Positions 5,019 to 10,038 of a stretch of 10,038 nt of DNA are shown in pieces. The stretch is from Clostridia bacterium (GTDB lineage: Bacteria; Bacillota; Clostridia; Oscillospirales; CAG-382). The stretch's first letter is position 1, and every line of letters begins with the position of its first letter. The notes beneath the pieces were generated by a model that did not search any database, was not told where the DNA came from, and worked only from the letters and a program-made list of their open reading frames with translations. The DNA is taken from positions 1 through 10,038 of the forward strand of contig JAGBCG010000198.1 of the NCBI GenBank assembly GCA_017938055.1, in the 5' to 3' direction. The position numbers were made by a program, and so were the translations under genes.

Positions 5019-6284
5019 TTGAAAAAGTTTTATATTTATCTATTCTGTACAATTACTTGCCTGTTACTTATATTTTCTTCATGTAACAAAAGCGGTCAGG
5101 AAGAAATGGCTGAGCCTTTCACAAATGAAAACGAAGCAGGTTTACTCGGAGCTGATAAAGAACAGGATTTAAATTCAAATACAGAACAGACGCCCCAACA
5201 AGAACCTGAGATAATTGAATACAGAACAAGCTTTATCGGCTGTGGTGACAACATAATATACGGCACCAAGGATGCTCGTTCAAAAGCTATTCCTGGTGGC
5301 AGAGAGCTTAATTACAAGCCTCATTATGCTCCTGTTGCTCACATTATAGAAAACGCCGACATCGCTTTTATCAATCAGGAGACAGTTATGTGCGGAGAGG
5401 GATATCAGCTCAGCTTCTATCCCCTGTTCAACTCTCCTCAGGATGTAGGTTACGACCTTGTAGAGCTTGGGTTCGACGTTGTCAACATTGCCACAAACCA
5501 CATGCTTGACAAGGGTGCCAAGGGACTTTTAAAGACCATTGAATTCTGGAAAAGCCTTGACACACTCATGATTGGCGGCTATGAAAACAAGGAAGATTTT
5601 GACAACATCCGTGTACTTGAAAAGGATGGCTTAAAAATTGCCTTCTTAGCTTACACATACGGCACAAACGGTCTTACCAAAGACCCTTACAGCAACGTTA
5701 TTATCCCCTACATCAATGACGAGGATATTATAAGGCAAACAGCACTTGCAAAGCAAAAGGCTGATCTTGTTTTTGTATCTGTTCACTGGGGCGTTGAGGG
5801 TGCTTTTACTCCCAACAGTGAGCAAATACGAGTTGCACAGCTGTTTGCTGACAATGGTGTTGATGTCATTCTTGGTCATCACCCTCATGTTATTCAGCCA
5901 GTTGAATGGCTTGAAGGAAAGGATGGAAACAAGACCCTTTGTGTATACTCGTTAGGCAATTTTATGGCTGAGCAGGATTACGACTACAACATGGTTGGCG
6001 GTATTATTACTTTTGACATAGTTCATTCAACTGCATTTAAGCCTTATATTGACAATGTAATTTTTGTACCAACAGTTTTTCACTTCACCTCAAACTTCAT
6101 GACAAACGAAGTATACAGAATGGAGGACTACACACCACAGCTTGCTTCAGTCCACGGTGTAAAGCTATATTACGGACACAAGCTCACTTATGACGGACTT
6201 TTGAAATATGCCACAGATACTATAGACGAGCAATTCTTACCCGATTTCTTTAAAAGCGATGACCAACAATCAGAACAACAATAA
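5019..6284 (+). CDS. CapA/PgsA-family surface lipoprotein (metallophosphatase-like fold)
   Basis: CapA-type proteins are membrane-attached, calcineurin-like-fold proteins tied to capsule or poly-gamma-glutamate export. Their exact reaction is not settled. With a TTG start at 5019 the protein has 421 residues. A signal peptide ends in the lipobox F-S-S-C (lipid Cys22), followed by a charged, Gln/Glu-rich linker to ~65 and then the CapA domain. Family motifs are G-C-G-D-N (Asp77), N-Q-E (119-121), T-N-H (159-161), V-H-W-G (255-258), G-H-H-P-H (286-290) and S-L-G-N-F. I prefer TTG because the in-frame GTG at 5010 lies inside the ribosome binding site AAGGGTGG (5006-5013), and because the TTG start gives M-K-K, typical of lipoproteins. 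First gene of a plus-strand operon divergent from the cps kinase module. No pgsB or pgsC is nearby, so poly-gamma-glutamate synthesis is not indicated. Confidence 0.9.
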   Translation: MKKFYIYLFCTITCLLLIFSSCNKSGQEEMAEPFTNENEAGLLGADKEQDLNSNTEQTPQQEPEIIEYRTSFIGCGDNIIYGTKDARSKAIPGGRELNYKPHYAPVAHIIENADIAFINQETVMCGEGYQLSFYPLFNSPQDVGYDLVELGFDVVNIATNHMLDKGAKGLLKTIEFWKSLDTLMIGGYENKEDFDNIRVLEKDGLKIAFLAYTYGTNGLTKDPYSNVIIPYINDEDIIRQTALAKQKADLVFVSVHWGVEGAFTPNSEQIRVAQLFADNGVDVILGHHPHVIQPVEWLEGKDGNKTLCVYSLGNFMAEQDYDYNMVGGIITFDIVHSTAFKPYIDNVIFVPTVFHFTSNFMTNEVYRMEDYTPQLASVHGVKLYYGHKLTYDGLLKYATDTIDEQFLPDFFKSDDQQSEQQ

Positions 6285-6329
6285 AGTTTATCTGTGTTCA
6301 TTTTATTTTTTTAGGAGCAGGTGATTATC

Positions 6330-7367
6330 TTGAAAAATATTAGCGTTATTATACCCTCGCTTGATCCAAACGAGCATCTTTGTCAGGTAGTGGAATGTAT
6401 TATTAGTCAAGGTTTTACCGACATTATCCTGATAGATGACGGAAGCAAGGAGGAAAACAAAAAGTTTTTTCCTCAAAATCAGCACGTTCACCTCATTGTC
6501 CACGAACATAACAAAGGCAAGGGTGCTGCTATCAAGACAGGCTTAAAATATGTTCTTGAAAACCGTCCCGACAGTGTTGGCATTGTTACCTGCGACGGTG
6601 ACGGTCAGCATCTTGCAAAGGATGTTGTAGCAGTGTGCAAAAAAATGCTGGATGAAAACAAGTTCACTTTAGGTACAAGAGACTTTTCCATGCCCGACGT
6701 TCCCCCTAAAAGCAGAATTGGCAACAGACTCAGCACTGCTGTTCTTGCTTTATGCTGTGGCAAGGTCATTCATGACACTCAGACAGGTCTCAGAGCAATT
6801 CCAAAGCATCTGTACATGCCTATGCTTGAAATTGAGGGCGACAGGTTTGAATACGAAACAAATGTCCTTCTTGCTTTACGCTCTATGAAGGCTGAGCATT
6901 GTGAGGTAAAAATTAATACAGTTTATCTAAATGAAAACAAAGGTACTCATTTCCATCCATTTAAGGATACGGTGAGAATTCTAAGCAGAATTCTGAAATA
7001 TGGTGCAAGCTCAAGTGCAGCTTTTATTACTGACATTATTCTATTCAGGATTTTTAATGCTTTTGCCGGTTTTGGTGTAATTATTTCAACAATACTTGCA
7101 AGAATTGCTTCATCAATAGTCAATTTTATACTTAATAAAAAGATTGTCTTTCACAGCGGTGAGCCTATACCAAAATCCTTACTTAAATATTACACCCTTG
7201 CCATCCCCGTTATGCTGATTTCCGCATTTGGTGTAAAAGGTCTTACTTCAATTTTAAATCTTGACAATACATCAATCTGGATTACTGTTCTAAAGATTAT
7301 TGTTGACACCTTACTCTTTATTGCTAATTACAATATACAAAAAAAATGGATTTTTAAATCTAAATAA
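6330..7367 (+). CDS. GT2 family (dolichyl-phosphate-mannose synthase-like) glycosyltransferase fused to a GtrA-type membrane domain
   Basis: From the TTG at 6330 this is a 345-residue two-domain protein. The N-terminal ~215 residues are a GT2 domain of the polyprenyl-phosphate-sugar synthase type: I-S-V-I-I-P, D-D-G-S (36-39), G-K-G-A-A, the D-G-D metal site (C-D-G-D-G-Q-H, 88-94) and D-T-Q-T-G-L-R (149-155). The C-terminal ~125 residues are a GtrA-like domain with about four hydrophobic segments and the typical ending N-x-x-x-Q-K-K-W-I-F. GtrA proteins are thought to move undecaprenyl-phosphate-linked sugars across the membrane, so one polypeptide may both make and flip such a donor. The in-frame GTG at 6321 overlaps the AGGTGAT ribosome binding sequence, so TTG (giving M-K-N-I-S-V) is the better start. 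It lies 45 nt after capA with no terminator between. The sugar and acceptor are unknown. Confidence 0.9.
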   Translation: MKNISVIIPSLDPNEHLCQVVECIISQGFTDIILIDDGSKEENKKFFPQNQHVHLIVHEHNKGKGAAIKTGLKYVLENRPDSVGIVTCDGDGQHLAKDVVAVCKKMLDENKFTLGTRDFSMPDVPPKSRIGNRLSTAVLALCCGKVIHDTQTGLRAIPKHLYMPMLEIEGDRFEYETNVLLALRSMKAEHCEVKINTVYLNENKGTHFHPFKDTVRILSRILKYGASSSAAFITDIILFRIFNAFAGFGVIISTILARIASSIVNFILNKKIVFHSGEPIPKSLLKYYTLAIPVMLISAFGVKGLTSILNLDNTSIWITVLKIIVDTLLFIANYNIQKKWIFKSK

Positions 7368-7392
7368 CTCCTATGGAAAGGAAATCTACAAA

Positions 7393-8568
7393 ATGCTTCA
7401 AAACAAGGACTCAAACGAATCGACTCATTTTCATACACAATCTAAACAAGAAAGTGCAAACGAGGACAAAAAAAGCAGTTTATCATTAACTGCTTCAAAA
7501 ATTATCCGACGCATTTTATTAAGTATATTCACTGTAATAGTTTGTACCCTAATTGCTCTATTTACGAGTCTTTATATACTGGTAAACGGTGAATGTCAGC
7601 CATTACGTGACAGACTTGTTCTTTCTGCTATGCAGGCAAGTGCTACAAAATGGCTTCCCGGTTTATTCATGCCCCAGGAAACTGTTGACCAGATTGTTAA
7701 AGCAAGCTATGTTGTAAACACAGACGTAATATCACTTGATGAATACTCATCTTCTGTTTCTCAAAGCGACTCTGCCATTACACAGGATAAATGGGCAGAG
7801 GCCGTTGACGGAATGATTTTTGAAACAATAAAAGGCTCTACTTTTACCGGATATGTTCTGCTTGTAAAAGACCCGTCAAGAGTTTTTGTGGGAACATCAA
7901 GCGACTTCAAAAGCGGTTTAACAGGCAAAACTATATTTGATATTGCAAAAAAGGAAAATGCCGTTGCAGCAATAAACGCAGGTGAATTTGCAGACCCCGG
8001 CGGACAGGGAACCGGAAACAATCCTATGGGTGTAACTTATTCCAAAGGAAGCTGTGTCTGGAACGATTCTCTTAAAAGAACCTTTATTGGTTTAGACCGC
8101 GAAAACAAACTGATTGTGACAGAGCCTATGACCAAAAGCAAAGCCGACGAGCTGCAAATACGCGATGGTGTTAGTTTCCAGAACGGAAACGTGCTTATTA
8201 CCAACGAAAACGGCAATGTTTCAATTCATTATTCAGACAACAATACAGGAACTGCCCAAAGAACTGCCATCGGTCAGACTGCTGACGGTACAATTATTCT
8301 TCTTGTCACCGACGGAAGAAGTGCAAGCAGTCTTGGTGCTACAAAAAACGACGTTATTGACGTTATGATAGGCTATGGTGCTATTTCTGCAGGAATGCTT
8401 GACGGTGGCTCATCAAGTCTTATGTACTATGAAGATTACTTTACTAAATACAGCTATGATACATCAAAGCTTGACGAATATCAACGCAGAGGGCTTGTAA
8501 ACAAATACAAAGCCTTTACAACACCCAGACGAATGCCAACATATTTCTGTGTTGCAAAAGAGCAGTAA
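7393..8568 (+). CDS. Membrane-anchored phosphodiester glycosidase (NAGPA family)
   Basis: Proteins with this domain are related to the mammalian enzyme that removes GlcNAc from phosphodiester-linked mannose. Bacterial members are annotated as exopolysaccharide-associated phosphodiester glycosidases. The start chosen is ATG 7393, giving 391 residues, because AAGGA (7378-7382) lies 10 nt upstream. The frame is open further upstream, but only inside the glycosyltransferase gene. Residues 1-36 are hydrophilic and cytoplasmic, with one transmembrane helix at about 41-64 and the rest outside. The catalytic domain covers about 140-390, with the signatures A-I-N-A-G-E-F (~193-199), a Gly/Pro-rich loop after it, V-T-D-G-R (~300) and L-D-G-G-S-S-S (~336-342) near the C-terminus. 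It sits 25 nt after the GT2-GtrA gene. A role in trimming or exchanging sugar-phosphodiester links on a surface glycan is inferred from family and context. Confidence 0.9.
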   Translation: MLQNKDSNESTHFHTQSKQESANEDKKSSLSLTASKIIRRILLSIFTVIVCTLIALFTSLYILVNGECQPLRDRLVLSAMQASATKWLPGLFMPQETVDQIVKASYVVNTDVISLDEYSSSVSQSDSAITQDKWAEAVDGMIFETIKGSTFTGYVLLVKDPSRVFVGTSSDFKSGLTGKTIFDIAKKENAVAAINAGEFADPGGQGTGNNPMGVTYSKGSCVWNDSLKRTFIGLDRENKLIVTEPMTKSKADELQIRDGVSFQNGNVLITNENGNVSIHYSDNNTGTAQRTAIGQTADGTIILLVTDGRSASSLGATKNDVIDVMIGYGAISAGMLDGGSSSLMYYEDYFTKYSYDTSKLDEYQRRGLVNKYKAFTTPRRMPTYFCVAKEQ

Positions 8569-8592
8569 GCCTGATACGACAAGGAGAACTTA

Positions 8593-9636
8593 ATGAAAAC
8601 AAAAAAATTACCTCTATTCTACATAATTTACTTTTCACTTTTAGCTGTATTTTTTATAGCTCTCATATGTTTTTCCATTTATTTATCAAATTTTATAAAG
8701 CAATATAACCAGGGAATTCCCGAAACAGTTTCTCAACGTTTTTTTGAAAGCACTTTTCTAAATCTTGACCCTGACAAAATAATTGAAATGTCAGGTGAAA
8801 AACCCTGTGAGTTTGAAACGACCGACGACTTAAAAGCTTTTATAACTGAGAACTTTTCCAATGATTTGACTTACACAAGTATTTCATCAGACATTGAGAA
8901 CACCAAAACCTACATAGTAAAGTCCGGCGAATACAAAATCGCAACTTTTACTCTCATCTGCGACAAAAACAACGACTATTCCCCCTCCACCCTGTCTTTA
9001 CATCTTCCAAAGCATACAAACAAGACAGTACGTATTTTAAGCAGCAGTTCTCTTACTATCAACGGCGTTCCCGTCACAGACGAGTACATAGTAAATCGTG
9101 AGCCTCATAAAAATGCAATGTTTCTTCCTGAAGAAGTAAGCTGTCCTGAGTGGCTCACTTACGAAATAAGCGGTCTTACCAAAGAGCCTCAGCTTGTCAT
9201 CAGCGACCGCAACGGCAACAAGCCTCAACTTTTGGAGGAAGATGGTATTCTCTGTGAACAGGTTATTTACGACGAGCCTGAGAAAGAAATTGTTGACAGG
9301 CTTTTGACCGCTGCAAAAAAATATGCAGCATGCATGCAAAACGACGAATCAAAATACTCCGTACTTCCCTACTTTGAAAAAGGAACTGACATTTATGAGA
9401 GCATAAGAACAGTTGAAAACACTTTTGTATGGGATCATGCGGGATATTCTATTGAAGATGAAAACATAAGTGAGTTTATGAGATACGATGAAAACACCGT
9501 ATCAGTAAGAATTTCATTTACTCACACTTTGAAAATGCACGGCAGAGAGGACTATCACGATATAACCGACATAACCTACTTTGCAAGGTGCATTGACGGA
9601 AAATATTACATATTTAACCGTTACAACAACATATAA
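8593..9636 (+). CDS. Membrane-anchored protein of unknown function, last gene of the surface-glycan operon
   Basis: I do not recognise a family. The 347-residue protein has K-T-K-K at its start, one transmembrane helix at about 8-32 and a large, mostly polar, predicted extracellular part. That part shows two apparent sections: ~40-215, rich in beta strands with many Thr, Ser and Asn residues, and ~230-347, which opens with a long amphipathic helix and ends in strands with conserved-looking Tyr, Trp and His. The layout is compatible with an NTF2-like accessory domain, but that is a guess from secondary-structure feel. No catalytic motif or lipobox is visible. AAGGAG (8581-8586) is 6 nt before the ATG, and the gene starts 24 nt after the glycosidase stop, so it is almost certainly co-transcribed and likely works at the outer membrane face with that enzyme. 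Confidence 0.85.
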   Translation: MKTKKLPLFYIIYFSLLAVFFIALICFSIYLSNFIKQYNQGIPETVSQRFFESTFLNLDPDKIIEMSGEKPCEFETTDDLKAFITENFSNDLTYTSISSDIENTKTYIVKSGEYKIATFTLICDKNNDYSPSTLSLHLPKHTNKTVRILSSSSLTINGVPVTDEYIVNREPHKNAMFLPEEVSCPEWLTYEISGLTKEPQLVISDRNGNKPQLLEEDGILCEQVIYDEPEKEIVDRLLTAAKKYAACMQNDESKYSVLPYFEKGTDIYESIRTVENTFVWDHAGYSIEDENISEFMRYDENTVSVRISFTHTLKMHGREDYHDITDITYFARCIDGKYYIFNRYNNI

Positions 9637-9640
9637 TCAT

Positions 9641-9691
9641 AAAAATTCAGCCGTCCTGTATGGTTTTCACAAGCAGGACGGCTATTTTATT
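9641..9691. terminator. Bidirectional terminator between the operon and the nifJ-type gene
   Basis: AGCCGTCCTG (9649-9658) pairs perfectly with CAGGACGGCT (9674-9683) around a 15-nt loop. An A-rich run (9641-9645) precedes it and ATTTTATT follows, so it can end the plus-strand operon (stop 9636) and the convergent minus-strand gene (stop 9719). Confidence 0.8.
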
Positions 9692-9718
9692 AAACACTCA
9701 CAAGCTTATTCAGCTTTA

Positions 9719-10038
9719 TTACATGTATTCTTCCATTTTCTTATACTTCTTATAACGCTCAAGTGCATCTATTCTGCTTTGTTCAAACAGTTCTTTTGCG
9801 TTTTCAGGGAAAGTTCTCTTAAGAGAAGCATATCTTACCTCTCCATCGAAAAATTCCATAATCTCTCCCTTCGGTTCTTTTGAGTCAACAGTAAGATGCT
9901 TATCTTTTGCATCAGGATTATATCTGTAAAGAATCCAGTATCCGCAGTCAACAGCTCGTTTCATTTCCTGCTGTACCTTATCCATGCCAAGCTTAATGCC
10001 GTGGGAAAGACAAGGTGTATATGCAATAATTACCGATG
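9719..10038 (-). CDS. nifJ: Pyruvate:ferredoxin (flavodoxin) oxidoreductase, C-terminal part; gene continues past the window edge
   Basis: PFOR oxidises pyruvate with CoA to acetyl-CoA and CO2 and reduces ferredoxin, a core step in anaerobic fermentation. Only the last ~106 residues are visible, and the frame stays open through base 10038. The Met codon at 9985 is internal: the frame upstream reads I-I-A-Y-T-P-C-L-S-H-G-I-K, a segment typical of the PFOR C-terminal domain, in which the cysteine (codon 10010-10012) corresponds to the fourth ligand of the proximal [4Fe-4S] cluster. After it come G-Y-W-I-L-Y-R-Y-N-P and a charged, helical C-terminus with K-R-T-F-P-E-N-A, also characteristic of NifJ-type single-chain enzymes. 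It is convergent with the preceding operon. Its ferredoxin product could feed the FTR-thioredoxin pair at 1538-2068, a metabolic link and not a genetic one. Confidence 0.9.
   Translation of the reverse strand, partial: SVIIAYTPCLSHGIKLGMDKVQQEMKRAVDCGYWILYRYNPDAKDKHLTVDSKEPKGEIMEFFDGEVRYASLKRTFPENAKELFEQSRIDALERYKKYKKMEEYM

Noticed and set aside
5019..6284. A poly-gamma-glutamate synthesis (pgs/cap) locus based on the CapA-like gene
   Set aside because: No PgsB/PgsC-type ligase or transporter genes are nearby. The neighbours are glycan-related, and CapA-family proteins are widespread outside PGA loci.
7300..7392. Upstream extension of the phosphodiester glycosidase to an ATG at 7300
   Set aside because: This stretch is the out-of-frame 3' end of the GT2-GtrA gene. 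The ATG at 7393 has its own ribosome binding site and the intergenic spacing is then normal.
9719..9985. A complete small protein of 88 residues starting at Met 9985
   Set aside because: The frame stays open to the window edge and encodes the PFOR-type segment with T-P-C-L-S-H-G upstream, so this is the tail of a larger nifJ-type gene.

Overview
The window looks like chromosome from a low-GC anaerobic member of the Clostridia (Bacillota), probably a Ruminococcus/Oscillospiraceae-type gut or rumen organism. The reasons are AT-rich intergenic DNA, AGGAGG-type ribosome binding sites, consensus sigma-A promoters, tRNA genes that encode their CCA end, a ferredoxin-linked thioredoxin system and the end of a pyruvate:ferredoxin oxidoreductase gene. 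The placement rests on gene content and style, not on a search.

Left part (1-2640): a minus-strand gene for a small lipoprotein with a Gly-rich linker; a roughly 170-bp intergenic element made of four GCTAAATT-type units followed by four inverted AATTTAGC-type units with tiny hairpins between them; two minus-strand tRNA-Ser genes (GCU and UGA anticodons) behind one strong promoter; a two-gene minus-strand operon for a ferredoxin-thioredoxin reductase catalytic subunit and thioredoxin; and a plus-strand gene for a membrane-anchored PepSY-domain protein that ends at a symmetric, bidirectional terminator.

Middle part (2645-5009): a minus-strand operon in the order cpsC-like chain-length/co-polymerase protein, cpsD-like tyrosine kinase, cpsB-like PHP-family tyrosine phosphatase. 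This is the phosphoregulatory module of Gram-positive capsule/exopolysaccharide systems, here without glycosyltransferase, flippase or polymerase genes directly attached. Its near-perfect promoter lies in a 200-bp region shared with a second, divergent promoter, and a 21-bp dyad sits between them.

Right part (5010-9636): a plus-strand, apparently four-gene operon encoding a CapA-family lipoprotein, a GT2 glycosyltransferase fused to a GtrA-type membrane domain, a membrane-anchored phosphodiester glycosidase (NAGPA family) and an unrecognised membrane-anchored protein. Three of the four products carry surface-glycan-related domains, and all four are predicted to be in or on the membrane. With the divergent kinase/phosphatase module, the 2645-9636 block reads as one cell-surface polysaccharide locus. 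The working idea is that GT2-GtrA supplies or flips a lipid-linked sugar, while CapA and the glycosidase act on the glycan outside the cell. The window closes with the 3' end of a convergent nifJ-type gene (minus strand) running off the edge.
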